55,120 nucleotides of DNA from Choanephora cucurbitarum (lineage: Eukaryota > Mucoromycota > Mucoromycetes > Mucorales > Choanephoraceae): NCBI GenBank assembly GCA_025331435.1, contig JAIWNI010000146.1, positions 1-55,120 of the forward strand, written 5' to 3'. Within the stretch, counting starts at the first letter, position 1. Each line of letters opens with the position of its first letter. Below the pieces are notes generated by a model. That model was not told the DNA's origin. It saw only the letters and a program-made list of their open reading frames with translations, and did no database searches. Shown here in pieces: positions 1 through 10,455 of this stretch. The translations under genes were made by a program, and so were the position numbers.

Positions 1-168
1 GAAGTTAGTTTAAGTTAGGGGTGTTGGAGGAAAGAAAGTTTCTAAAAATTTGGATCTAGAAAAATTAAATACACTTCTGCGTGTTTCACCGCAAAAAAAA
101 AAAATGTGACCGTCTTTAATTTGTACAACTCTATTTCTCAGTTCTATCAGTATCATGCAAAAAACAAA

Positions 169-297
169 GGATAACACTACGTCCACTCAGCGCCAACGCT
201 ATTCTAGCGTCTTATTTTGAGATTTTGCCAGCTTAAATCTGCGCTAAACTTACATAGAATATGTGCATCCTAGGTGTGAGTGGACGTAGTGTTATCC
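169..297. mobile_element. Small inverted-repeat element (MITE-like), 129 bp
   Basis: The two ends are perfect 21-bp inverted repeats. The left end begins GGATAACACTACGTCC and the right end is its reverse complement (277-297). The interior has no coding potential and holds a small extra hairpin (ACGCTA/TAGCGT) just inside the left end. No clear target-site duplication is visible, so the superfamily cannot be assigned. A non-autonomous DNA transposon is inferred from size and structure only. Confidence 0.7.
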
Positions 298-834
298 AAG
301 ACAAAATGGTGATGAATCCCATCCTTCGGTTGCCATTGACCAGTCAAGAGCGCAACCAATCCATCCGATAACGCATTAGCTAGATATTCTATGGTCGCTC
401 TCTACATATTGACCGAGCTTCTAGCAGAAGTCATGTCATTCATTGTTTACAAGCTCACAACAGGCTGCAAATGCTGCAACCTGTAGAAAACCCCCTATCT
501 TTCCTTCTAAGAAAATAAATTATCTTGCCCATTCGACTTCTCCAACGCCAGGAGACCCTAGCTCTCTTCTACTACTACATAAAAATATTGCTTCTTTCCA
601 TTAACCTCTACATTCTTGTCTTTCGAACCCAAAAAGCTTTAGACTCTTATGCTTCTTGATCTAGCCAGAACAATTTAGCTTTTAGGCTAGGTGCTCAACA
701 ACTATCAAATAGTACAAATATCAACATTAGACAAAATACAATGATAAGAAGACTTTAAACACGAGGCCTCTTGCGCCTTTATGGCCATTCTTTAACAACA
801 CAAACAAGTGAAATCAAACGATTTGCTGGAGACT
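298..834. other. Intergenic, nothing recognised
   Basis: AT-rich sequence with no long reading frame, RNA gene or repeat that I can support. It lies downstream of the minus-strand PD-(D/E)XK-like gene. Confidence 0.5.
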
Positions 835-1100
835 TTATTTTAAAAATCTTGCGGTAGGTTTGATGAAGTCTGCAAATTCATCAAAATCAATCTTGTCTTT
901 GTCGCTATCCGCAGACAGTGACTCCTCAATCATATTCTTATTAACGTTAGTACAAGTTTTCTCAAAAATGATCAAAAACATACCTTCAATCCAAAGAGAG
1001 ACTCTAAACAATTCTCCAAGCCTTCGTAATTGTTTCCTCTCTTCGGCAGGTTAGTCTTTTCAAGAATACATTGCTTGTATTTTTTGTTATCGAGCTTCAT
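835..1100 (-). pseudogene. Frame-shifted 3' continuation of the PD-(D/E)XK-like gene
   Basis: Just past the stop of the upstream gene, a different frame reads LDNKKYKQCILEKT and stays open to 984. It then splices cleanly over an intron at 937-983 (donor GTATGT, branch site TACTAAC, acceptor AAG) into a last exon that ends ...FADFIKPTARFLK with a stop at 835-837. The tidy intron and acidic C-terminus suggest this is the original 3' end of the gene, now out of frame by one base relative to the part that stops at 1087. The alternative is that the stop at 1087 is real and this resemblance is chance. The good branch point makes that less likely. Confidence 0.45.
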
Positions 1101-2567
1101 CATGGTCAACTCTAATATTGAGCCTTATATTTTTGTTAACTCGCTGCCCCTTGTAAAACGCATAGCTATTCGTACCTGTCATTAAAATGCCAAAGGTCCT
1201 CAATTGCTTCTTATTTTTAGCTGTTTTTAGTCGCATATGCAACTGTCTTTTACATAGCTCGGCAATTCTTGCTCGGTCAATATCGATAAGCTCTTTTGAT
1301 TTTTGAGGAGGCTTAATTTCCCCACAGCCAACTTCAATACCGCTGCTACAGAATACAATTATATCTGGCCGGTTTGCTTTAAAGAGATTTGGCATCTTTT
1401 CTTTTGATGAAAAAGAAAGAGTATCCCAGTCGATGGTCACATCTTTGCTTGTGGAGAAGGTGTTTTGCAATAAAACTGAAGCAAATTTGACAATATAGTC
1501 GATTTCTGTCCTTGTGTAATTGTACTTGCAGTTTTTTCTTGTCAATTCTTTGTCATATAAAAACCTAGATAGGAAAGAAGGAAATATGTTAATCGAAAGT
1601 TCTCTTGAATTTCAATTTGTAGCTTACAAAGAAGTTGATATGTTTGAAATACTCATTTCAGTCAAATTTGTAGGTGGAGGCGAAGGAACAAAGATTTCAT
1701 CTTGATTTGTAGTTGCCTACCAGTTTGAATGTTATGTAATGAAACAAACAAATAATTACAGTCAACTTACCTTTCTCCAATTTTCAATCAAAAGCAACGA
1801 GCTTTTCGAGAGAGCTTGCTTCTGGATACCTTCTTCTTCAACAATTTCGATGTACGATAAATTGCTACAGAGGAAGAATTAATTACAAGGTAATCGGTTT
1901 ATGACAAACGTTACTACGCCTACAGACGCTCTTTTAAAGTCAGCCTTCTTTGGGTATTGTGGATCTTCAATTGCCCCATATCCGCTGCATTGATTTCCAT
2001 GAAATCAAGTACATATTTTCTTCCATGTTTCGCTTCTTCTATCTCTTCTTCGTCTCTTTCTTCGCTTTTTTCTTTCTCTTCTTCTATTTCTTCTTCCTCT
2101 TCTTCATCACCTTGGTTCTCTTCTTCTTTCAATACCTTCTTTTTGCTGCTCTCAACAAAGCTTCCTTTTCGTTTCATTGTTTCTTTATCTATTTCTGAGC
2201 TGATGGTAGCAGCTGCCGCTTTCTGATTGTAAGCTGCTTCGATAGATCGGTACTGCGCTTCTCTTTTGGACCAATACGCATCAATTCTTGCTGTTTTCAG
2301 TTCCTACGCAACTTTTTAGTTCTTCTATTTTTATCTCTAGCAAAACATCATTACCTCGAAATCGTTTTTCATCAGTAAGGAAACGACCTTTTTCAATTTT
2401 CGATCTTTGGTTCTTTTTAGATTCACTACTGTCCCTTCTAGACAAGTCTCTGCTGTTGACCTTGAATTGAAACCGAAGTATTCATAGAAATTTATTATAT
2501 CAAAAGATTCAGCATTTTCATGTATGTATTTTCTGTAAGTAAGTGTTTTTGAAGTGTGTTGAGGCAT
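1087..2567 (-). CDS. Hypothetical protein with acidic coiled region and PD-(D/E)XK-like C-terminus
   Basis: Five exons on the minus strand join without breaking frame: 2355-2567, 1924-2303, 1771-1864, 1628-1716 and 1087-1564. They give 417 residues. Introns are 51-63 nt with GT-AG ends. Residues about 115-165 are a Glu/Lys-rich acidic stretch, probably helical. The C-terminal part has RPDIIVFCSSGIEVGCGEIK, which fits the PD...(E)xK core of PD-(D/E)XK nuclease-like folds, followed by basic helices and a GTNSYAFYKG strand. Similar lineage-specific proteins are, in my recollection, numerous in mucoralean genomes, but I cannot name the family. Function is unknown; nuclease activity is only inferred. 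The reading frame probably once extended to 835. It sits among repeats, which fits a mobile or rapidly duplicating family. Confidence 0.65.
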
Positions 2568-3596
2568 TTTGTAGTATTGAAAAAAGAAAGTTATTTTACG
2601 GTTTGTTACGCGATTTACTTAAATCCTGACATTTGTAGTACCTCACAGACACACAAGCAGTTAAGAACCCGGCAACAATTTGTACCACCGACAAATCAAG
2701 AAAATGAATACTCTTACTATAAAGCTCTTAACAGTAAATAGAAAGTATTGATTAGTAGAGTCCTTATAAATACTGTGATAATATAATGTAGTAGTTTTCT
2801 ATCTTATACTTATATCATGTTACTACAGGTAAACTATATTATACATAAACAATTGAATCTCTATATATCCCTATCTCTGTCTCTATCTTTACATCTTCTC
2901 CATCTCTATCTCTTATCTCTATTCTATATATTTAAAATAATATCAGGTCCAAGGGATCAGCTAAATTGTTATTATTAAATAGTGATCTTAACATGTGCAG
3001 TGCAGTATAAAGGCTTTATAGGTTTCTTGGTATTCTCCCAAAAGTACTAGCTCAAACACATTTAAAAATAGCAAATATCTCCAGCCTCATTGTCATATTG
3101 ATATTTCCTATTGGTAAAAGTAGATCTAATATAATGTTATTGTATCCATAGCTATACAAAATACTACCTTGGCAAGTGGCTTCTGGTAGCTACATAAATG
3201 TCGAAACAAAGAGCCCATGTAATGGCACAAATGAGTTAGATTACAATCCACAGATAAGAATCAGGTAAGAAATATCAGACCAAATATAGATGTATTTACA
3301 ACGATGGTAATTTTTTATTAACCAGGCAGTATAATGCGAAGTGAAACTACATAGACAGTTTTTGAGATAATCGTTTTTGAATTGAAGATATTCATCTATC
3401 ACATTAGTAATTTCGCATAATAATCAAGCCATAGAATGATGGGATACAAGCAACAAAAGAGGGGTATTCAAGGCCTGTAAGTGTGAACAGCACAGTTTTT
3501 CGACTTTCCTATAATCCGTCTATGACTGAAAATAAAACGGTAAATTAGTTTGCGTATTCATTGAATCATATACTTGACAAGAGAAAGAAGGTCATT
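2568..3596. other. Intergenic, AT-rich
   Basis: No convincing gene. It contains a pyrimidine-rich TCTCTATCTCTA-type simple sequence (about 2857-2931, listed separately) and otherwise AT-rich unique-looking DNA. It includes the promoter of the minus-strand gene that starts at 2567. Confidence 0.5.
2857..2931. repeat. Pyrimidine-rich simple repeat (CTCTAT-like)
   Basis: An irregular run of TCTCTATC units interrupted by short variants. Low complexity, with no coding signal. Confidence 0.7.
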
Positions 3597-3794
3597 TCCC
3601 ACTCCCAGCTGGGACAGCAAATGCTACAGCAATTACTTATCAAGGCTAGGAAATTTCTCCGGCGTAGGGCAGGGTTCAACTAGACCTTCTTTCCATAATG
3701 ATAAGCTACGGCTCCCACTCCCAGCTGGGACAGCAAATGCTACAGCAATTACTTATCAAGGCTAGGAAATTTCTCCGGCGTAGGGCAGGGTTCA
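3597..3794. repeat. 82-bp direct repeat, two copies 116 bp apart
   Basis: The copies at 3597-3678 and 3713-3794 are identical as far as I can read them. Each begins with the 12-bp palindrome TCCCAGCTGGGA and ends GGCGTAGGGCAGGGTTCA. The 34-bp spacer has ACCTTCTTTC, the reverse complement of a GAAAGAAGGT just left of copy 1. GC content is clearly higher than the flanks. It does not match a tRNA or other RNA gene I know, and looks like a tandem duplication of an unknown repeat. Confidence 0.8.
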
Positions 3795-3914
3795 TATGTA
3801 CACTTGTCATCATGCTTTTCTTGCCAAATTATAAAACTGATTAGGTATGCACTTATCTTTTAGATGGGCAAAGATAGAAGATAGGCCCATAACGAAATTG
3901 ATGACGTATTTTTT

Positions 3915-4311
3915 TTTGACGCAAATCATTTTTGCTGTGTGAAATCAAAAGATATCGCGTTCCTTTGCCTCACTAATGACAGAGAATATATTTCGAAGTT
4001 CTTTGATAAAAAAATAAGGGATAAACTTTATATGAAAGGTAAAGCACTTTTATCTTTATTAATTTTTGATTGCATACGTTTTATTTTCATTTTCATTTTA
4101 CTTATTATTTTGTATAGATTTTTGGACAACTGAACCATGCGATTGGACCATCACAAATTATTTAATCAAGCTATTTGCTCAAGACCCTGCACTCACCAGA
4201 CGTAGCGCATCCAACAGGCTCATTAATGACTCGACGATAATCAAAAATCATGTGATAGCAGGCACAATCGCCGAGACAATGGCCAGTACGATGTCATCCT
4301 TTACACAGGTC
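3915..4311 (+). pseudogene. Spliced gene fragment of unknown family
   Basis: An open frame to about 4038 splices over an intron (donor GTAAAG, acceptor TTTTGTATAG at about 4118) into a second open exon that reads ...EPCDWTITNYLIKLF... and ends at a possible GTCAGT donor at about 4312. The joined peptide has no domain I recognise, no clear start, and stops where Helitron-derived sequence begins. It could be a fragment captured by, or interrupted by, the Helitron, or a chance open frame. Confidence 0.3.
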
Positions 4312-4377
4312 AGTAAATTTTCATTGTGATTATTATTTTTACTGTCGTTAACCAGTCCTTACAGAATTCAAGAGGAA

Positions 4378-6336
4378 AAAAAAAACATTTAATGCGTTTC
4401 TTGTCAACCACGCCACCCAAATGACTCAAGAAACGCTGAAATACGATGTTCAAAACCCTAAGTTTGCTCAGATTTATATCCATGATTCTGCCTATGAGCT
4501 TCAAAACAGAGCTTCCAATTTTAGTGATATAAATCTAGACACTCTACGTCAGCTTCAAGACTTAATGCATTCAATGAACCCTTTTGTTCAATTGTACAAG
4601 AGCATGATACAGATTGCTGAGGAACAATGCAACACTGGATCAAGTTCTTATGCCACTAACAATGGTATCAATGAATTGAATGAGGTCAAGATGATCTTTC
4701 GTGCAGAAGGTTTGCCCGATAGAAGACGGTATAACCGACCAACCGGGGATCCTGAAATAGGGATGATTATAGTTGGTGGCGAAGGTTCTTCTGACAATGA
4801 GGCCACTTTTAATAGAGATATAGTTGTTCAGTTGAAAGGTGATAGATCTCTTTCCAGGATAAACGAAACCAATCAATATTATGATCCTTTGCATTATGTC
4901 CTATTGCATCCTGAAAGATCTGCAGTCTGGAATATCGAAACAAAAAGCCTTAAAGAGCCATTCAACAAAGTGTCATTTATGGCATACTATAGCTCTCGGT
5001 TGATGATCACACCGTATACAGGAAATCTGCTTCACCTTTTTGGTAAGCTCTTCCACCAGTATATCGTGGACATGTATGCCAAAATGTAGCAAGGTCGATT
5101 GTCATTCATCCGTCATCATCAAAAACGATTGAGATCTGAATTGTATCGAGGCTTGGAGGATGCGTTGAGTAATAGCGATAGGGTCACTTCGCTTGAGCAA
5201 CTTGGGCAAAAATCATTCTGCCTTCTTCTTTTGTTGGCGGACCCCGCCATATGCATCAAAACTATCAAGATGCTATGAGCATTGTTCGTCGTTTTGGCAG
5301 GCCTGATTTTTTCATCACTATAACATGTAACCCTGCTTGCCCAGAAATTCAACGTGGGCTTCAACACGAACAAAAAGCCTCTGATCGTCCAAATCTTTGT
5401 GCTCGAGTTTTTAACTTGAAGCTTGATCGTATCCTTGAAGAAATTACAAAAGGGTATGTATTTGGTAGGGTTGTAGGCTATGTATACCCATTAAATTTCA
5501 AAAGCGTGGCTTACCACATGCCCATATGCTTTTAATTCTACATCTTGATGATAAACCAACCACTGTCGAAGATTATGATAAATTTGATATCTGCTGAAAT
5601 TCCAGATCCCAGCATCTATCCACTTGCTCATGAGACTGTAACCAAAAATATCGTCAAAACAATAACCGGAAACCAAAGACTGACCATTGATAACAGATGG
5701 GCTGTGCCCCACAATTTATGTCTCTGTACCAAATTCAGCGCACACGTCAATGTTAAATCATGCGCTTCAATAGACGCTATCAAGTATATCTTCAAATATG
5801 TAAATAAGGGTCATGATAGAGCATCTGTTACTCTTGAAGAAAAAAACGAAATCAAGTTGTATTTTGATGCAAAATACGTATCTGCCCCTGAAGCACGCTG
5901 GACATTATTTCACTACCATTTGCATAAGGAATATCCAGCGCACCAACGTTTGCAAGTACATTTGGAAGATGAACAAGAAGAAATAAGCTCTGTTGTCCAA
6001 AGAGCAGCTGTACAAGAAACTAAGCTCACTGCTTGGATGAAGACAAACAGGACCAATCCTACTGCCAGGACCATTTTTTATTCCAATTTCCCGGAACACC
6101 ATGTATGGCATAATACTGTAAACAAGCACTGGACACCAAGAAAAAATGACAACACCATTGGTCATGCTTATAATGTTTCTCCAAAGCAAGCTGAAAAGTA
6201 CTATCTTCGCATGCTTTTATATCATATCCCAGGTGCCCAATGCTTTGCCGATATGAGAACAGTAGACGGTACTGTCTATTCTATCTATCAACAAGCAGCA
6301 GAAGCACTCGGATTACTTGAATTTGACAATCAATGA
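4378..6336 (+). pseudogene. Helitron Rep (HUH endonuclease) domain, broken
   Basis: Conserved Helitron-like N-terminal sequence starts around NPKFAQIYIHDSAYELQNRA and continues through RDIVVQLKGDRSL and the ITCNP region. The HUH motif is visible as PHAH (5514-5525). The tyrosine motif YIFKYVNKG lies at about 5785-5811. Breaks seen directly: in-frame TAG at 5087-5089, and frame changes near 5207, 5490 and 5585, because the family-typical sequence continues in another frame each time. A TGA at 6334-6336 then separates this part from the helicase part, at a place where relatives usually carry Trp. In living elements this domain nicks and joins single strands during rolling-circle transposition. 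This copy cannot. Confidence 0.85.
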
Positions 6337-6345
6337 GAGCAATGT

Positions 6346-7340
6346 ATGGCTGAATCAGCTGTATTTCGTTCAGCACAATCGCTCAGAAGCCTCTTCTGTA
6401 CAATTCTTGCCTTTTGTTTCCCCACAAATTCACTTGAATTGTTTTGTAAATTCAAAGATGATATGTCAGATGATTATTTACACAAGCTACAGATAAATGA
6501 ATCAATTGACACAGTATTAGTGGATATGGTAAAGGTATCGCATGACCATTGTCTTCTTGATTTAAATGAAACTTTGCGTGGACAATTTTCTATTGATCTT
6601 CGTTCGTATTATGGGTTTCAAATACCTGACGAGAATACAAGATCTGGCATTGCATATGACACATCGATACCTCTACCAGTCAGAGAGCAACGTCGCTTGA
6701 TTGCAATTGCCCAAAGGAGACCAGATGATGTCAACGAATCTCATTTTAATGAAGATCAACTCTTGGCATATCAGGCAATTATTGTTGTGTATCATCAGCC
6801 TGATAGGAACTCTTCTGAAGGTAGATTGTTCTTCGTAGATGGCCCTGGTGGAACAGGTAAAACTTTCCTATTCAATGCTTTGCTACAAAAAGTTAGAAAA
6901 GGTGGCGGAATTGCTCTTGCTGTTTCTTCCAACGGTACCGCATCTCTTTTGATGGAAGGCGGTAGAACTGCTCATTCAGCATTCAAAATCCCTTTGCAAG
7001 TTGATGGAACTTTAATGTGCAGTATTAAACCAAGTAGCGAAACTGCATCGCTTCTTAGATTGACTGAGCTGATCATTTGGGACGAAGCTTCCATAATAAG
7101 TAGAGAGGTATATGAAGCTGTAGACAGAACTTTCCGTGATGTGCTCAAAGTTAAAGATACTGCTCTCTCCAGAGCTCCTTTCCGTTGTTGCCTTTTTGTT
7201 TTTCGTGGTGATTTTAGAAGGGTAGTCGAAGTGCAACAAATAAAAAAAATATATAAAGTCGTGACGGCTTTTTCATATGGCAATTGATTCAATTGCGTAA
7301 TCCAGACTAATTGCCTGGTTTCTCTTTTTATTTTCATAAT
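6346..7340 (+). pseudogene. Helitron Pif1-like helicase domain, truncated
   Basis: This continues the Rep frame after the TGA. The Walker A motif is FVDGPGGTGKTFLFNAL (about 6832-6882) and Walker B is LIIWDEASI (about 7069-7095), both typical of Helitron-encoded Pif1-family 5'-3' helicases. After about 7215 the sequence still resembles the FGGDFRQVLPV region but decays into stops. All later helicase motifs are missing, replaced by the 231-bp tandem array at 7350. Either the array replaced the 3' half or a deletion joined them. Confidence 0.85.
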
Positions 7341-7349
7341 CATGACTTA

Positions 7350-8017
7350 CTCAAGACAGTACGACACTGCATCCTCGTAACATACGTGGTCGCGATAGTA
7401 TGCTGCAAAGTATGCTGTTGTGGAAGGGTGGGCATAAGCACTATGCTGGCTGAGCGAAGGCTAGAGCGCCATCTCTAGCTGGAGTGGTCAACACCTTTCT
7501 GCAGGCCTAGGGCCACTCAGTTATGGCGCTGACCGTCCGAAGCAGTTGTATTGTATAACCCAACGGCCTCTTCTGGATGACTCAAGACAGTACGACACTG
7601 CATCCTCGTAACATACGTGGTCGCGATAGTATGCTGCAAAGTATGCTGTTGTGGAAGGGTGGGCATAAGCACTATGCTGGCTGAGCGAAGGCTAGAGCGC
7701 CATCTCTAGCTGGAGTGGTCAACACCTTTCTGCAGGCCTAGGGCCACTCAGTTATGGCGCTGACCGTCCGAAGCAGTTGTATTGTATAACCCAACGGCCT
7801 CTTCTGGATGACTCAAGACAGTACGACACTGCATCCTCGTAACATACGTGGTCGCGATAGTATGCTGCAAAGTATGCTGTTGTGGAAGGGTGGGCATAAG
7901 CACTATGCTGGCTGAGCGAAGGCTAGAGCGCCATCTCTAGCTGGAGTGGTCAACACCTTTCTGCAGGCCTAGGGCCACTCAGTTATGGCGCTGACCGTCC
8001 GAAGCAGTTGTATTGTA
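7350..8017. repeat. Tandem array of a 231-bp unit, 2.9 copies
   Basis: Unit starts at 7350, 7581 and 7812 (period exactly 231). The copies appear identical and the last ends at 8017. The unit is much richer in GC than the surrounding DNA. Each contains nested inverted repeats: AGCGCCAT (7465-7472) pairs with ATGGCGCT (7523-7530), and inside it GAGTGG (7482-7487) pairs with CCACTC (7513-7518), predicting a long hairpin. There is no reading frame. It does not resemble fungal 5S rRNA or a tRNA. It may be a young satellite or an amplified Helitron-associated module. Confidence 0.9.
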
Positions 8018-9331
8018 AAGTCTAAATATTCTGTTTGACTACGAAAGGTATGTTCATGTTTCTCAATTTAGCTAATCGCTCAAACAACCTTTGGAAACTA
8101 ACAATTCTACGCTTTGTTGAGTAAAATGCACACATCATTTTGCGTTCATTACTTACACTCAAACAAAACGTTTGCACTTTACAAGGACATCATATGTATA
8201 CCTTCTTCAAAACCGACTATTCCCAGGTGTCTAACAAGAGTAATACCGAACTCGCTCCCTGCATGCTTAAGCCTCCAGCAATTGTCGCTATTAAACAAAA
8301 CTTCAGTAAACATCGTGCATGTAGAGATGTATTTATAAATTATCTTCCTCATCCGCTTTTGATTTTCTCCCGCTGTACTTGTTCGATTCCAATAAAACTA
8401 ATAGCATTTGAAAGCCTCTACCATAAGATTTTTGTAAATGTAACTTGCCTTTAGAAGTCATGATGTTTTGTCTGACATCATAGATGTTGTGCTTTGAAAG
8501 AGTATCTCTTTAATTCAGATGAAGTAAGAAGAAGTCTTCTCTGCTCTCGAAGAACGGTATCCAAAGAATATGTTCTAGTTCTAACTACAAGATATTAAAA
8601 TAAATCTAGCAAAACAACAGACCAGATTGGCTGATTTCGATTGCTGGTACCCATATGTAATGCTGTTAGGCACATTTCCTCTTTGTTTCATGTCATATAA
8701 TTCAACTCAAGTTCGATTGGATCCCTTAGAGCATTTGCTTCAAACAGGTCAAAGTTATAGACTTCAGGTTAATTTGACAGCATTCTCTTTATTATCCAAA
8801 CTGGTTTTCCTAACAACAATTTTACGACTGAAGAAATTATCATTGAAAGGCTACCAGTCTACTTGTATTTAGAAAATCTCAATAAGTTATTGAGCATACA
8901 AGTGGCCTTTCATGCTGCATGTTCTGAGATACTAAAAAATGTTACGAAAAGCGCTCACTTTTTGTTTTCGCTTTGAAGTGATTTTACACAGCTAATTGTA
9001 CTACATAAAAAAAATTCAAATTGCGCAATAATTAATACGCTTCAAAGTTATCTTTTTTCTAAAAGTGAGTATTTCAGCAAGATGATAAAACAGCTCCATA
9101 GTTGCACTAGATCATTTGAATCTATTTCCTCAAGCAGTAGATAGAGTACTGCGGATTGAACCTCTTTTTCCTCTATCTTCTATCGTTTTGATACACTTAA
9201 TCATGCTATCAAAGACAACCAAAGAAATAGAAAGTATATCTATAATACCTTATCCAACCAACAATGACCCTCCCTTCCTATCAATTTCCAAACTACATGC
9301 AAAACCGTGCTTGATTCAAGATCAAAACTAT
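8018..9331. other. Intergenic, no supported gene
   Basis: Several short open frames occur on the plus strand (e.g. 8140-8454, 8627-8872), but none has a recognisable motif, convincing splice structure or codon bias. I looked for the missing Helitron helicase C-terminus here and did not find it. The region ends at the 3' end of BRX1. Confidence 0.5.
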
Positions 9332-10325
9332 TTATTGGAATACACGCTTATCACTGGTCTCGGTTTCTCTACTTTCTTCAGCCATTCTAATTCTGTTTTC
9401 ACGCTCAAAGTTGTTCTTTTGTCTCTTAGTGTATTTTTCGAGCTTGTCCTTACGAATAGCAGAACGAACAAAGTTGGGGTGAATAAATTCAGGGTTTTCG
9501 TAGACAGTGGGACCACCAAATGAACCCTCAAAGATACGAATAGGCGTAAGACAGAAACGAGGACCAATTTCGACTAACGAGATATCATCCTTATCCATAG
9601 GTGAGTAGCCAGGTGTATTTTGAGCGTTCTTTTCTACAATCTATAAGAACCAGTTCAGTACATACACACGAAATCCATTATCACAACCATCTCCAATGTA
9701 CCTGGTAGTTTCTGAACCAAACACGGTTATCTACAATAGAGAAAGAAAGGACGTGGTCGATGAAAGGCTTAGAGCGTCTGGATCCCTTAGGCACATTAAA
9801 GACTTGACCCAAGAGTTCCTTTAAAAGGGACCAATGGGGTGCAGAATCGAAACTCTTGTCGAATGATAAAATGTGTCGAGAACCCTTCAAACAGTTACCG
9901 GTCATCTTCAATTCGTCCATTGTGTGTAAGTTTTGAAGATGGAATTTGACAGAAGGACCATTAGGTGTTTTGGCCATCCAGACATACAGATCTTGCTTCT
10001 TTCTGACTTCGAAAAAGACAGCGTTGTTACAGTTGTTGAGATCAGCCAATTCATTTAGAATATAAAGGTTGTTCTTTGTATCAAGCTTAGCATCCTTTTT
10101 GGAGTGAGGCATCATGGCTTCGAGATCAGATAACAAATGGCGATAACTAATGTTCCAGAAGGATGAATACATCAGAAAGGTAAGATCTTAATTTCGTTAT
10201 TACCGGTAAGTAACACCACGAGAACAGAGCATCATGACTCTTTGCTTGTTGATTCTCTTGTCTTTGGACTTTGCTTCATTTGACTTGTTCTTGACAAGTT
10301 CAGCCGTTTTAAATAAAGTGGACAT
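9332..10325 (-). CDS. BRX1: Ribosome biogenesis protein BRX1 (Brix domain)
   Basis: Three exons, 10204-10325, 9702-10146 and 9332-9640, join to 291 residues, the same length as yeast Brx1. The start at 10325 gives MSTLFKTAEL. The Met further upstream in the same frame would add a hydrophobic tail not seen in the family. Diagnostic sequence includes RVMMLCSRGVTYR, LNELADLNNCNNAVFFE, HTMDELKMTGNCLKGSR, SKPFIDHVLSFSIVDNRVWF and EIGPRFCLTPIRIFEGSFGG, the core of the Brix fold. In yeast the protein is nucleolar and acts in 27S pre-rRNA processing and early 60S assembly. Introns are 57 and 61 nt. It lies 131 bp downstream of the HMG-box gene on the same strand. Identity is secure. Confidence 0.97.
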
Positions 10326-10455
10326 AGTTTGAGATAATGGATATAAAGAGAGAAAAATAATTTGAAGGAAAAAAAAAGCCAAGTGATGAAAATAAGCCAC
10401 CTTTTCTTTTCTTTTTTTCTTCTGGGTTTATTCTATTTGACATGTAACAAAAGGT

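Larger units (their letters stand above)
4345..7345 (+). mobile_element. Decayed Helitron (Rep plus helicase remnant)
   Basis: The stretch holds the middle of a Helitron RepHel protein, with both HUH replication-initiator and Pif1-type helicase segments in the usual order. It lacks the usual N-terminus, and the helicase is cut off after its Walker B region, directly before a 231-bp tandem repeat. I could not define TC...CTRR element ends. Several stops and frameshifts show that this copy is dead. Confidence 0.85.

Noticed and set aside
7350..8017. Tandem unit as 5S rRNA, tRNA-derived SINE or hammerhead-type satellite
   Set aside because: No resemblance to fungal 5S rRNA, no A/B box pair, and no hammerhead core (CTGANGA...GAAA) seen.
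8114..8872. Short plus-strand frames after the 231-bp array, considered as the missing Helitron helicase C-terminus
   Set aside because: No helicase motifs (e.g. the NKSQGQT-like region) could be found in any frame.
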